From NCBI GenBank assembly GCA_018304465.1, contig JAGVWC010000008.1:64001-108095 (forward strand): a DNA stretch of 44,095 nucleotides. Reading direction: 5' to 3'. Numbering within the stretch: position 1 is the stretch's first letter; each line of letters starts with the position of its first letter. This document shows, piece by piece, positions 8,730 through 17,295 of the stretch. The DNA comes from Candidatus Iainarchaeum sp. (GTDB taxonomy: Archaea; Iainarchaeota; Iainarchaeia; Iainarchaeales; JAGVWC01). Under the pieces are notes generated by a model. The model saw only the letters and a program-made list of their open reading frames with translations. It was not told the DNA's origin and did no database searches. Made by a program: the position numbers and the translations under genes.

Positions 8730-8763
8730 CAAAAAAAACTCCGCAAGAAATATAACGAACGAA

Positions 8764-8774
8764 CTATTTATACC
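8764..8774 (-). promoter_or_regulatory. TATA box of the membrane-anchored nuclease gene
   Basis: On the minus strand GGTATAAATAG ends 35 nt before the ATG at 8729. It separates this gene from the Nudix pair upstream on the same strand. Confidence 0.55.
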
Positions 8775-8799
8775 TTAGCGGAAACGGAATAGCTTCAGG

Positions 8800-9219
8800 T
8801 TATTTAAGGTTCAGAAAAAACGCAGCGTCCGCAAGGATTTTTTTATCCATATCCAGTATTCCAAGCCGCGCGGCTTGCGCGAAAGAAAACAGTTTCATCG
8901 CACGACCTTCTTTCTGATCAAACAAACGCATCGACGGAAGCGGCGCCAAAAAAACATGCGCGGTTACCTTTTGGCCGTTCGGAAGAACACCCGAAAACAT
9001 TCTAAAAAATTCAAAGTCGGTTAAATTAAACGAAAGCTCTTCTCGAATCTCCCGAACAATCGCCTGCATTGGAGATTCGCCTGTTTCGATCGCGCCCCCG
9101 AAAAAACCCCATTCTTCACCGCACTTGCTGATCCCGACACGGTCCTGAAGCAAAACCTGCTTGTCGGAAGAATAGAAAAGAATCGTCGCAACGAATCGGT
9201 CCGAAACAGCCGAAGACAT
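8800..9219 (-). CDS. Nudix hydrolase
   Basis: 139 residues from ATG 9219; a TTG at 9225 overlapping the previous stop (TTGA) is an alternative start that adds two residues. It has a complete Nudix box: GGAIETGESPMQAI then VREIREEL, i.e. Gx5Ex7REUxEExGU with the metal-binding REIREE. These enzymes cleave a nucleoside diphosphate linked to another moiety; the substrate cannot be read from the box. It is immediately downstream of, and probably translationally coupled to, a CARF-like protein gene, so a nucleotide-signal or nucleotide-housekeeping role for the pair is possible but speculative. Confidence 0.85.
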   Translation of the reverse strand: MSSAVSDRFVATILFYSSDKQVLLQDRVGISKCGEEWGFFGGAIETGESPMQAIVREIREELSFNLTDFEFFRMFSGVLPNGQKVTAHVFLAPLPSMRLFDQKEGRAMKLFSFAQAARLGILDMDKKILADAAFFLNLK

Positions 9220-9221
9220 GG

Positions 9222-9569
9222 TCAATAGTATTTGGTTCCTTGGCCCGTCAAAGAAACGATTTGGTATTCGCGACTGGATTCTTTTAACGCGACCAGCAAA
9301 GCCATGTGTTCTTTTCCGGAACCCGAAACCAACGAAACCGCCAATTCGCCGTCCGGCAACTTGTTTTTGATCGCGTCCTTGATGATTTCAAAACCCGCGC
9401 GCGTGTTCACGAACACCCATTCCACGGGTTTTTCAGGTTTGAAATTTTCTTTTCCGAATTCGGATGAGATCAATATGACGCGATCAAAGGACTCCTGAGA
9501 AATCAATCGGTTCACATGACCCCACGTTCCTTTTCCGACGCCTAAGCAAGCCACTAAGGATTTTCCCAT
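9222..9569 (-). CDS. Uncharacterised Rossmann-like (CARF-like?) protein
   Basis: 115 residues from ATG 9569 (a TTG five codons earlier is possible). The order of elements is beta strand plus Gly-rich loop (LVACLGVGKGTWGHV), strand RVILISSE, strand VEWVFVNT, and a Ser/Gly-rich loop before a helix (VSLVSGSGKEHMALLVAL). This resembles the CARF-type Rossmann fold, in which a Gly/Thr-rich loop near the C-terminal helix binds cyclic oligonucleotides, but the match is by eye and weak. It has a strong AT-rich promoter and forms a two-gene unit with the Nudix hydrolase. No CRISPR locus is nearby. It may simply be a conserved archaeal protein of unknown function. Confidence 0.45.
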   Translation of the reverse strand: MGKSLVACLGVGKGTWGHVNRLISQESFDRVILISSEFGKENFKPEKPVEWVFVNTRAGFEIIKDAIKNKLPDGELAVSLVSGSGKEHMALLVALKESSREYQIVSLTGQGTKYY

Positions 9570-9602
9570 TTCCTCAAACCCCAAAAAACAATGAATGATT
9601 AG

Positions 9603-9622
9603 TATATATTATATAATATAAA
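9603..9622 (-). promoter_or_regulatory. AT-rich promoter of the CARF-like/Nudix unit
   Basis: An uninterrupted A/T tract containing TATATTATATAATATA begins about 34 nt before the ATG at 9569 on the minus strand. It is one of the strongest TATA-like tracts in the window. Confidence 0.5.
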
Positions 9623-9688
9623 TTTTCCGACAAACCATTTGCGTTGCCAGGACAAAAACAAGGAAACAAAAACAAGCGGATTTTGACC

Positions 9689-9711
9689 AAAACGCCCATT
9701 AAAGGCGTTTT
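9689..9711 (-). terminator. Hairpin at the end of the Elp3 gene
   Basis: AAAACGCC and GGCGTTTT form a perfect 8-bp stem with a 7-nt loop that contains the Elp3 stop codon (TAA, 9699-9701). Read on the minus strand, the 3' arm ends in TTTT. It may be a termination or 3'-end signal for Elp3. Confidence 0.4.
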
Positions 9712-11423
9712 TCCATGTAGGGGCCGTTCGCGACATACCCTAATTTCCGATAATAATTCCGCGCCCCGACCCCTGAAATCACCAGGGATTTTTGACAATC
9801 AAACTCTTCTTTGGCGGCTTTTTCAGCGGCTTCCAGTAATTCTCGCCCAAGCCCCTGATGCTGTACGGCTTCGGAATCGTTTTCGCCAACTTCCAGCGCT
9901 TTTCCAAACACATGCAACTCGCGAATCAAACCCGTGGAAGAATCGATTTCGGGCCGAAACGATTTCCCGGGAATTCGCAAACGACAAAACCCGAACAAGA
10001 CATCCGCTTTTTCATCCTCAAACGACAAAAACAATTCCTCGCCCTTGCTTGCCGCGTATTTTTCCACGAGCAGTTTTCCGCGCGACACATCGGCCAAACC
10101 CGCGTTTTTCGAGTGTCCGATTTCCCGACAGCGAATACAACGACACGAAATCCCAAGTTCTTTGGCGCGTTCTTCCACCAACTGACGCAAATTATTCGAT
10201 CGCACGCCTTCCGAAGACCATTTCGTCGGAATATCCCGCATCACGCGCTGGACTCGCACCCACTTTGGAAAAAACGCCTTGGACCGCGCGATCACGTCCG
10301 CCGCGGTTTTTGTCGACATCGGCGAAAACTCGCCTCGTTCGTACAACTTGAACAAAGGCGTTCCCGGCAACACCATGCACGGATAAATCTTCAAGGCGTC
10401 CGGACAAAACGACGGATTCGAAAACAATTCCTTAAACATCGCCACGTCTTTTTTAGGCGAAGACTTCGGAAGCCCCGGCATCATGTGAAACGTGACTTTG
10501 AGTCCGCTGTCCTTAAGCAAGCAGGTGGCGGAAACGGAATCAACCAAAGAATGACCCCGATTCGTAAACGACAAAATTTCCTCATCCAAACACTGGATCC
10601 CCAATTCCACGCGCGTACAACCCAAGGACAACATCTCGTTGATATGCGGCTCCAAACAAAAATCCGGTTTGGTTTCGATGCAAAACGCCACCATGCGACA
10701 CGCCGACGACTCGTTTTTTTTCTGTTCGGATAGAAGCGAACCCGGGTGACTTTTCTTTAAAGCCAACAATTCGTTTTGCAGCCGCACGGTTTTTTCTTTT
10801 TCGGATTCGCCTGGCACCGGCACGAAAAAACGGTTGAATCCATCCACGTCAAATTTTCCATCCGGAAAAAACCGATTCGAAAACAAATTCAACGCCAAAA
10901 ACGTATCCGACACAAATTCCCGCTGATACTCCACGGGAAAACTCGGAAACGTTCCGCCCATCAAAATCAATTCGATTTTTCCCACCGCATGACCCATCGC
11001 GCACAACTGGGACAAACGATTAAACGTCTGCAAAAACGCGTCAAACCGATTCGCGACCGCGCGCATGGACGCCGGCTCGTTTCCCGTATAACTCTTCGGA
11101 ATGCTGCCAAAAACCGATTTTTCTCCCCCAGGGCAATAAATGCACGTGCCGTGCCGGCAGTCAATCGGCTTGGTCATGATCGCAAGCGGCGCAACTCCCG
11201 ACAAGGTCCGAACCGGCTTGATCCCCAAAAGCCAACGCACTTTATCCGACGGATGCGTCACTTCGAGCAGCAAATCCGGATTACTCGGAACCCGGCCAAG
11301 ACCCCATTGTTTGGCCAAATGCATCTTAAACGCGTGCAATTCGCCAAAAGAAGCCACTTTACCGGAATCAATCGCCGCTTCGACGGCCAATGCAAACGAC
11401 TTGGAAGACGCCATAGAAACCAT
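9699..11423 (-). CDS. elp3: Elp3, tRNA uridine(34) carboxymethyl-forming acetyltransferase
   Basis: 574 residues, full length. The radical SAM domain has the Elp3-type cysteines Cys89, Cys94 and Cys97 in CRHGTCIYCPGG, and GxIPKSYTGNEPA motifs. The C-terminal GNAT domain has an acetyl-CoA loop (HQGLGRELLEAAEKAA) and the terminal GARNYYRKLGY tyrosines. A cysteine cluster (CRCIRCREIGH) lies between the two. Elp3 makes the carboxymethyl group at the wobble uridine of tRNAs from acetyl-CoA using a radical mechanism; in archaea it works without other Elongator subunits. ATG 11423 is used; ATG 11414 is equally possible. It lies 24 nt after the upstream secreted-protein gene. Confidence 0.95.
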   Translation of the reverse strand: MVSMASSKSFALAVEAAIDSGKVASFGELHAFKMHLAKQWGLGRVPSNPDLLLEVTHPSDKVRWLLGIKPVRTLSGVAPLAIMTKPIDCRHGTCIYCPGGEKSVFGSIPKSYTGNEPASMRAVANRFDAFLQTFNRLSQLCAMGHAVGKIELILMGGTFPSFPVEYQREFVSDTFLALNLFSNRFFPDGKFDVDGFNRFFVPVPGESEKEKTVRLQNELLALKKSHPGSLLSEQKKNESSACRMVAFCIETKPDFCLEPHINEMLSLGCTRVELGIQCLDEEILSFTNRGHSLVDSVSATCLLKDSGLKVTFHMMPGLPKSSPKKDVAMFKELFSNPSFCPDALKIYPCMVLPGTPLFKLYERGEFSPMSTKTAADVIARSKAFFPKWVRVQRVMRDIPTKWSSEGVRSNNLRQLVEERAKELGISCRCIRCREIGHSKNAGLADVSRGKLLVEKYAASKGEELFLSFEDEKADVLFGFCRLRIPGKSFRPEIDSSTGLIRELHVFGKALEVGENDSEAVQHQGLGRELLEAAEKAAKEEFDCQKSLVISGVGARNYYRKLGYVANGPYMEKRL

Positions 11424-11447
11424 TCCAACGAAAAAGAATAAGAGGCT

Positions 11448-12257
11448 TTACTGAAAGAGGCTTGCCAAACCATTCAAAAAATAGAACACGTTCAGATTCG
11501 GCGAAAGCACCGGCAAACCGAACAAACCCGAATCGAACTTTCCGACCAACGTCGGTTTAATCATCAAGGTTTCATTGAACTGATCCAAAGTTTTTTGATT
11601 CTGAACCGAAACCATTCGAAACGAAAAATCCCGCTTTCCATACACTTTCGGAAACACTTCCAATTCCTGATCAATCACCGCGGAATCCGAATTCGCGCCG
11701 CCCAACACAAACGTCTTGGCCTTAAACGACGAATCCGGCAACGTCGAAGACACCACGAACGAATGCGACGCCAAAGACTGGTTCACCGCACGAAACGAAA
11801 AAACCGCTTTTTGGCCCAACACCAAATTGTTCTTGATGGGACCCACTTCAAACCGAACCAAATCATTTCGCACAGCCACCACCAGATTCACGGACTCGGA
11901 CAAACCAGCGTCATCCGAAAAAACCAATCGAAGCGACTGCACGCGCTCCGTTTCGGACGCGGGAACTGAAATCTTGAATCCGATCGACTCCGCCAACACC
12001 TGGGACTGACCCACCGACCAACCGGACGGAACCGTGGACGAATCCGCACTAATCGATTTCCAAAACGAATTCGCTCCGGTGCGGTAATTAAAAAAAACCT
12101 CTAATTCTTCTCCTGGCTGCATCGAACCCAAATTCAGAGATTCGTTGTTTTCCAACGTCTTCACCAGCGGACTGATCAAAGAAACCCGTGCAAACGCCGG
12201 AAAAGAAGCCAAAATCAAGACCAAAACAATCAAAAACGCTTTAGACCACAGTTTCAT
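11448..12257 (-). CDS. Secreted protein of unknown function
   Basis: 269 residues from ATG 12257. This start gives a classical signal peptide, MKLWSKAFLIVLVLILAS with cleavage near AFA, whereas earlier codons would bury it. The mature part is beta-rich with repeated segments of the kind found in Ig-like or COG1470-type archaeal surface proteins (VNLVVAVRNDLVRFEVGP, FSFRAVNQSLASHSFVV), and ends in a moderately hydrophobic stretch (LNVFYFLNGLASLF). No enzyme motif is present. It shares a 47-bp divergent promoter region with taw3 and precedes elp3 on the same strand, with no evident functional link. Confidence 0.7.
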   Translation of the reverse strand: MKLWSKAFLIVLVLILASFPAFARVSLISPLVKTLENNESLNLGSMQPGEELEVFFNYRTGANSFWKSISADSSTVPSGWSVGQSQVLAESIGFKISVPASETERVQSLRLVFSDDAGLSESVNLVVAVRNDLVRFEVGPIKNNLVLGQKAVFSFRAVNQSLASHSFVVSSTLPDSSFKAKTFVLGGANSDSAVIDQELEVFPKVYGKRDFSFRMVSVQNQKTLDQFNETLMIKPTLVGKFDSGLFGLPVLSPNLNVFYFLNGLASLFQ

Positions 12258-12304
12258 AAAAGATCTGACAAATAAACACGGCAAAAACTTAAAAAGGTGA
12301 GGGA
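12258..12304. promoter_or_regulatory. Divergent promoter region (secreted protein / taw3)
   Basis: A 47-bp gap between divergent starts. On the minus strand TTTTTAAGTTT (about 12284-12295) lies about 28 nt before ATG 12257. On the plus strand AAATAAAC (about 12270-12277) lies about 28 nt before ATG 12305, and GGTGAG at 12296-12301 serves as its ribosome binding site. Confidence 0.45.
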
Positions 12305-12913
12305 ATGGCAACCAACGTGGAAAACGAACGCTTTGAAATGGTCAAAAAACGCCACTTTCAATCGTTTCATGACGCCGTCACAAACGGCAAAGCCGACAAA
12401 CCCGCGATTCCACTATGCGAGTTCCTCAATTCACTGCCCGAGTTTTTTACGGCTTCCAGCTGTTCCGGACGCGTCATTTTGCTCAATGTGGACTCCATGG
12501 AAACCAAACAAACCGCCGCGTTCCACTATAAAACCCACGGACTCGCATCCGCCATGGTTTCATGGAAAAAACTAAGCGAAAAAACCCGAAAAGAAGTCTG
12601 GTTCAAACAAGAAAGCTTCATCCTGCACATTGGAACCAACCATCTGGACAACGCCAACCGGCTACTTGAATGCGCGCGACTCGCCGGCATCAAACGCGGC
12701 GGCATCATGCTGGCAAAACCCGGAAAATTCATTCTTGAGCTTCAAGGAACCCAAGGAATCTCCGCGCCCATCAAATACCAAGACAAACTCCTCGTGAACC
12801 GCGATTACTACGAATTCCTGGTGCGACGCGCCAACAAAAAAATGAAAAAAAACAGCCAACAACTCGAAAAATTCGAAAAAATACTCCGCGAAAAACTCGG
12901 GTCAACCGATTAA
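12305..12913 (+). CDS. taw3: tRNA(Phe) wybutosine methyltransferase Taw3 (TYW3)
   Basis: 202 residues, typical family length. The conserved TASSCSGRVIL motif, the HGLASAMVSW region and the helix-forming ANRLLECARLAGIKRGGIM segment match the TYW3/Taw3 family. It methylates N4 of 4-demethylwyosine at position 37, 3' of the tRNA-Phe anticodon, using SAM, and so helps keep the reading frame. Other wyosine genes (taw1, taw2, trm5) are not in the window. It starts at ATG 12305 behind a GGTGAG site. Its end overlaps the convergent pilus ATPase gene by 4 nt. Confidence 0.88.
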   Translation: MATNVENERFEMVKKRHFQSFHDAVTNGKADKPAIPLCEFLNSLPEFFTASSCSGRVILLNVDSMETKQTAAFHYKTHGLASAMVSWKKLSEKTRKEVWFKQESFILHIGTNHLDNANRLLECARLAGIKRGGIMLAKPGKFILELQGTQGISAPIKYQDKLLVNRDYYEFLVRRANKKMKKNSQQLEKFEKILREKLGSTD

Positions 12914-14472
12914 TCGCGCGATTTCAAAATCTCGGCAATGACCCCCTGCGGATCCGAATAATACCGCTGTACCACCGCCGAAACCTCGTCGTGACTCACG
13001 ATCCGCCGCTCCACCATCCATTCCAACACTTGGCGCCGCACCGCGATTTCTTTTCGGATATCCGTCAAGCCATGCGACGAGCGCTCCGACAACACCTGCA
13101 ACACGTGACTCGGCGTCTCGGTTCTCGACAGCAAATCCGTTTTTCGGTTCCATTCAAACAACATCGAAAGAAGCGGCTTTTCTTCCATCGAAGACAACTC
13201 CGACACCTGAACAATCCTGCGAACCAATCCTTTTCCAGGCAAAAAAAGACGGTGCTGCACGATAATCAAATCCAACAAACCAAGCATCGACTCCGGAACA
13301 TTCATGGGTTTCGAACGCAAACGCAACAGCAGTTCTTTGGCCGAATTCGCGTGCACCGTACCCATGGTTCCGTCATGACCCGTATCCATCGCGACAAACA
13401 GCGTCTGCGCGCCTTCGTCCCGAACTTCGCCGACCAGTAACCGGTCTGGACGCATGCGCAACGCGTTTTGCAACAACTCGTCCATGGACACCGCATCGGT
13501 CGCACGCGAACGCGGACGCGATTCGAGCTGCACCCAGTTCTGCCGATGCACCAGATCCAACTCCAACGTGTCCTCGATCGACACAATCCTCTGATACGCC
13601 GGCACAAACGCCGCCAAACAATTCAACGTCGTGGTTTTTCCGCTGCCGGTTCCCCCCGTAACAATCAGGTTCATCGGCTGGACTCCGAGCCCTTCCACCA
13701 TGACCCACAAAAACGCCGCCAACTCGCTTGAAAGCGTTCCGTGCAAAATCAAATCCACAACCGAATAATTCGCGCGCGAAAACTTCCGGATCGTCAAAGA
13801 CACGCCTTCCGGAGAAACCGACGCGTTCGTCGCGTTCACACGGCTGCCATCCGGCAAACGCGCGTCAAGCAACGGAAACGATTCATCGAACGGTTTGGCC
13901 GCCGTACGCGCGATCCGAAGCACAAGCGAATCCAAGGCCTTTGGAGAATCGAAAACGATATTGGTTTTGCACATCCCGAATTTTCGGTGAAAAACAAACA
14001 CCGGGCGCTCCAGACCGTTCACCATGATTTCTTCAAGACCCGGATCCGACACGAGATCCGACAACGATCCGAACCCGATCGAATTATCGATCGCGGACTT
14101 GGCTACAGGACCCGGATTCTTCACATCCGGAAAAAACTCGGCGATCACGGCACCCATCGCGACCGCAAACGACTCCAATTCCGGTGTGGACGGAATTTTT
14201 TCCATTCCCGACGCCAGGTTGATATCCGCAATCACGCGACGCGTAAACGCATCCATGAACTTCGAAGGCACATGACCGATGATCTGCTCCAAAGAAAACA
14301 ACGCGATTTTTCCGGTAATGGCTTCCGACAACGCGTCCGCAAGCTTTCGGTCAACCGAAGAAAGTTCCGGACGGTTAACATCGTAAAAAAAATTGGGAAA
14401 CCCCTCAAAAATCGAAACCACGCCGTTCGAATCCACCAGTTTTCCGCGCGAATCCAGGATGCCGCTCTTCAA
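12910..14472 (-). CDS. Type II/IV secretion ATPase (archaeal pilus/TadA-like)
   Basis: 520 residues. Walker A (GGTGSGKTTT), the Asp box (IEDTLELDL), Walker B (LLVGEVRDE), and the His box (DTGHDGTMGTVHANS) are all present, so it is a complete hexameric pilus-assembly or secretion ATPase. An N-terminal domain of roughly 180 residues precedes the core. I chose TTG 14472 because a GGGGGG tract lies just upstream and the TATA box at 14512-14523 would start transcription downstream of the earlier TTG at 14508. No membrane platform gene (TadC/FlaJ) adjoins it. It may drive the pilins encoded at 1.8-3.6 kb, which is inference. Confidence 0.88.
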   Translation of the reverse strand: MKSGILDSRGKLVDSNGVVSIFEGFPNFFYDVNRPELSSVDRKLADALSEAITGKIALFSLEQIIGHVPSKFMDAFTRRVIADINLASGMEKIPSTPELESFAVAMGAVIAEFFPDVKNPGPVAKSAIDNSIGFGSLSDLVSDPGLEEIMVNGLERPVFVFHRKFGMCKTNIVFDSPKALDSLVLRIARTAAKPFDESFPLLDARLPDGSRVNATNASVSPEGVSLTIRKFSRANYSVVDLILHGTLSSELAAFLWVMVEGLGVQPMNLIVTGGTGSGKTTTLNCLAAFVPAYQRIVSIEDTLELDLVHRQNWVQLESRPRSRATDAVSMDELLQNALRMRPDRLLVGEVRDEGAQTLFVAMDTGHDGTMGTVHANSAKELLLRLRSKPMNVPESMLGLLDLIIVQHRLFLPGKGLVRRIVQVSELSSMEEKPLLSMLFEWNRKTDLLSRTETPSHVLQVLSERSSHGLTDIRKEIAVRRQVLEWMVERRIVSHDEVSAVVQRYYSDPQGVIAEILKSRD

Positions 14473-14511
14473 TGAAACCCCCCAATTTAATAATATCACA
14501 ACGCACAATCT

Positions 14512-14523
14512 AGTATATAATTT
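14512..14523. promoter_or_regulatory. Near-symmetric TATA box for two divergent genes
   Basis: AGTATATAATTT lies 21 nt before the GTG of the CCA-adding enzyme (plus strand) and about 40 nt before the TTG of the pilus ATPase (minus strand). The symmetric TATATA core could serve both directions. Confidence 0.5.
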
Positions 14524-14543
14524 CTCATGAAAAGGGAAGAAAC

Positions 14544-15920
14544 GTGAAAAAACTGCTTCAAACCGTCTTGGCCCGGATCACTCCCGCCAAAGAAGAACTC
14601 GCATCCGAAAAAAAAATCATCGCCGAACTACTGGCCAAAATCCGAAAAATCGAAGGAAAACACGTCCGCGTCGCGGTTTACGGAAGCGTCGGACGCCAAA
14701 CGCAACTTGCCAACGACAAAGACATCGACTTGTTCGTATTGTTTCCCAAAAAATTAAGCCGGGACGAATTCGAAAGCGAAGGATTACGCATCGCGAAAAC
14801 CGCGCTCAAAGGACACCCGTGGCAAGAAGCGTACTCCGAACACCCGTACATCAAAAGCGAGTACAAAGGATACGAAATCGAAATCATTCCCGCGTACGCC
14901 GTCAAACACACCGGTGAAAAAAAAAGCGCGGTCGACCGCACGCCGTTTCACCATTCGTACCTCGAAAAAAAAATGAACCAAAAACAAAAAAGCGAAGTAC
15001 GGCTCTTGAAAAGATTCCTCAAAGGCATCGGATGCTACGGCGCCGACGTGAAAAACCAAGCGTTCTCGGGATATGCCACAGAACTACTCATCGTGAAATA
15101 CGGATCGTTCGAAAAAACCATTCGAAACGTATCCCAATGGAAGCCACCCATTGTCATCGACCTGACAAAATACTGGAAAACCGAAGAACTCAAGAAAAAA
15201 TTTCCACTGGATACGCTTATTCTAATCGATCCAACAGACAAAGACCGAAACGTTACAGCAGCAGTATCCAGCCAACAAATCGAACGATTCGTCCGCGCAA
15301 CCGGGGCGTTTTTGAAAAAACCAAGAATCGAATTTTTCTTTCCGAACGAACCCCGTCCATTCACGGCGACGGAACTGCAACGCGAAATCCGAAAACAACA
15401 TGTGACCGGAATTGCCATGGGCTATCCGACGGGAACCCATTATGATATTTTCTGGGGCCAATGGAAACGCGTGCATCACCGTATCGAAAACGAACTGACC
15501 AAAAACGGGTTTGAAATCAAAAAAACCGCGGTGTACTCCAATGAAACCGATTCAAGCACGATGCTTTTTTCCTTAAAAACCCTCGAACTTCCGAGCACCG
15601 AATGGCGCATCGGACCACCCGTTACCGACACGGTGCACGTCCAACGGTTTCTTTTGGCCCATAAAAAAGAAATCAAACGAAAAAAAGAGCAAAATCACCG
15701 GATCGCCATCGAGATTCCGCGAAAAATAAAAAAAACCGAAACCTTGTTCAAAACCCAATTAAACACGATTAAAACCGAAGAAAAAGACGCCGTTAAAACC
15801 GCGGCCAAAAACGCCAAAATTCTCAGCGAAAAAACAATTCTTTTGAAATACGCCAACAACAAGGATTTTAGGGTCTTCGCCACCCAATTCCTACGAAAAA
15901 AAGAACCCTGGGAAAACTAG
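14544..15920 (+). CDS. cca: CCA-adding enzyme (archaeal class I tRNA nucleotidyltransferase)
   Basis: 458 residues, the usual archaeal length. The nucleotidyltransferase signature is intact: YGSVGRQT (Gly47-Ser48) and DKDIDLFV with catalytic Asp60 and Asp62, plus the later acidic residue in YEIEIIPAY. The middle NQAFSGYATELLIVKYGSF is the conserved archaeal CCA segment. It adds C, C and A to tRNA 3' ends without a template. This is needed here because none of the three tRNA genes in the window encodes CCA. It starts at GTG 14544; the ATG at 14527 runs into a stop at once. It is followed by an unknown coiled-coil gene 21 nt downstream. Confidence 0.95.
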   Translation: MKKLLQTVLARITPAKEELASEKKIIAELLAKIRKIEGKHVRVAVYGSVGRQTQLANDKDIDLFVLFPKKLSRDEFESEGLRIAKTALKGHPWQEAYSEHPYIKSEYKGYEIEIIPAYAVKHTGEKKSAVDRTPFHHSYLEKKMNQKQKSEVRLLKRFLKGIGCYGADVKNQAFSGYATELLIVKYGSFEKTIRNVSQWKPPIVIDLTKYWKTEELKKKFPLDTLILIDPTDKDRNVTAAVSSQQIERFVRATGAFLKKPRIEFFFPNEPRPFTATELQREIRKQHVTGIAMGYPTGTHYDIFWGQWKRVHHRIENELTKNGFEIKKTAVYSNETDSSTMLFSLKTLELPSTEWRIGPPVTDTVHVQRFLLAHKKEIKRKKEQNHRIAIEIPRKIKKTETLFKTQLNTIKTEEKDAVKTAAKNAKILSEKTILLKYANNKDFRVFATQFLRKKEPWEN

Positions 15921-15941
15921 TTACCAAGCGAGGAACCATTC

Positions 15942-16382
15942 ATGCCCGAAGAAAAAGAAAACGACTCCGTTTATTTTGAAGAAAAAGCCAAACATTTACT
16001 GGCGCAACAACTCGATATTTTGCCCGAAGAATTCGATTCTTTGCAGCAATACCTCAAAACCAGCCGAAACATGCTCAAATATTATTTCGGCGAAGCCGGA
16101 ATCCATTTTGACGAAGAAACCCAAGCCAAACTCGAAAACCTCGTGACCAAAAGCGACTTTTTGGTCTTGGAATTCGCCCGACTCGAGTTCCAAGTGCGAC
16201 AATGGGCCAACGAAGCCGAAAAACGACTCATCGCCCAAAAACCATTCGCGGTCAATGAAAAAGAAGCCCTGGAATTCCGCGAATCCTTCCAATCGCTTCA
16301 AGCCGAAACCCGAAACGTCGGACACGAAACCCAAGCCCTCATTTACGAATTATGCCGGCTCACGGAAAAACGAATCGCGTAA
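15942..16382 (+). CDS. Acidic coiled-coil protein of unknown function
   Basis: 146 residues, highly charged and predicted to be almost all alpha-helical, with heptad-like hydrophobic spacing (LQQYLKTSRNMLKYYF; LVLEFARLEFQVRQW; ETQALIYELCRL). It has no signal peptide, membrane segment or metal motif. It follows cca by 21 nt in the same direction, so it is probably co-transcribed with it. No family is recognised. Confidence 0.65.
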   Translation: MPEEKENDSVYFEEKAKHLLAQQLDILPEEFDSLQQYLKTSRNMLKYYFGEAGIHFDEETQAKLENLVTKSDFLVLEFARLEFQVRQWANEAEKRLIAQKPFAVNEKEALEFRESFQSLQAETRNVGHETQALIYELCRLTEKRIA

Positions 16383-16401
16383 AAAAAAACCTCCGATATT
16401 T

Positions 16402-16410
16402 CTTTATACC
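16402..16410 (+). promoter_or_regulatory. TATA box before the gene at 16431
   Basis: CTTTATACC ends 20 nt before ATG 16431, predicting a leaderless mRNA. It has the same TTTATACC core as the pilin promoter. Confidence 0.5.
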
Positions 16411-16430
16411 TAAAAGACCAATTCAAATGC

Positions 16431-17285
16431 ATGAGTTACCGAAAACGACGACCTCGAAGCGAACGTGGCGCACGGCCAAAACGCCATGCTCCGGACGCGC
16501 GGCAAAAAGAACTCGCCCGAAGAGTAGAAGCCATTCGAGCCGCGCTTTGCGGAAGACGCCTCGGATTGGTCAAATACAAGCCATCGAACCCCGTTGAAAT
16601 CGTTCGACGCATTCGAATGGCGGTTCAAAAAAACCGCCCCCTGCAACTGATCGTGTTTTGGGGCGGGGCCAAGACCCGGGAAACCCGAAAAAACTGGCCC
16701 GATCGCGCCGAAGAAAGCACGTTACTCAACATCGCGGAAGTCCGCCAGCAGCTCGAACAATTCGGCCTTGCGGTGGAAGTGAATATCCTGGCCATGGACA
16801 ATTACGAACTCATGCTAAACCAGCGGACAACAGGAGAAGTCGCCCAATATGTCAGTGGCATGATCGAACTCACCGATCCGCTCGGTTTTCGGTTGGAACG
16901 CCTCAGCAACGTATACCATCGCAGAGGATTCAATCCGGATCGATTAAAACCAAGCGAACGAAAAATGCGAGAATACGTCCACGAATTATATGAACGCGTA
17001 AAAAAAGACGAGGACATCATGGGTCAACTCACGCGCCTTGCCAAACTACGCCAAAGCCGCGACCCGGAAGAAGCCGTTCGCCAATATGTCGTTCACCACG
17101 CGTTCGATGACTTCCTGCTTGAGCGGACGTATCCGGGAGCCGTCTACGCGTCGCTTGGAAACCCGAAAACCCAACGAGAAATTTCGAATCTTCCGACCAT
17201 ATTTTACTATCAGAATAAAGAACCGGGAAAAATCGGCGAATTCGGAGTACCGTGGTTTGCCGTAAAACCGAACATTGGAAAATGA
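16431..17285 (+). CDS. Basic protein of unknown function (faint PvcA/DIT1-like pattern)
   Basis: 284 residues with a very basic N terminus (about 25 residues rich in Arg and Pro, suggesting nucleic-acid contact). The central part has the order LIVFWGGAKTRETR, PDRAEESTLLNIAEV, an alternating hydrophobic strand VEVNILAMDNYELM, and NQRTTGEVAQYVSGM. This loosely resembles the GG-K ... D-AE--L pattern of the isonitrile synthase (PvcA/DIT1) superfamily, but I could not align it rigorously and the Arg-rich tail is not part of that family. A TATA box is 20 nt upstream. It ends 10 nt from the tRNA-Arg gene on the opposite strand. Function unknown. Confidence 0.55.
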   Translation: MSYRKRRPRSERGARPKRHAPDARQKELARRVEAIRAALCGRRLGLVKYKPSNPVEIVRRIRMAVQKNRPLQLIVFWGGAKTRETRKNWPDRAEESTLLNIAEVRQQLEQFGLAVEVNILAMDNYELMLNQRTTGEVAQYVSGMIELTDPLGFRLERLSNVYHRRGFNPDRLKPSERKMREYVHELYERVKKDEDIMGQLTRLAKLRQSRDPEEAVRQYVVHHAFDDFLLERTYPGAVYASLGNPKTQREISNLPTIFYYQNKEPGKIGEFGVPWFAVKPNIGK

Positions 17286-17295
17286 TCGAAAAAAG

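Noticed and set aside
9858..10733. A long plus-strand open frame antisense to Elp3
   Set aside because: It is an Arg/Gln/His-rich shadow of the A/C-rich strand; Elp3 motifs on the other strand are complete.
13741..14475. A 244-codon plus-strand frame antisense to the pilus ATPase
   Set aside because: Low-complexity Arg-rich translation; the ATPase on the other strand has all motifs.
14473..14508. An earlier TTG start for the pilus ATPase (14508)
   Set aside because: The TATA box at 14512-14523 would place the transcript start downstream of it, and the TTG at 14472 has a G-rich ribosome binding site.
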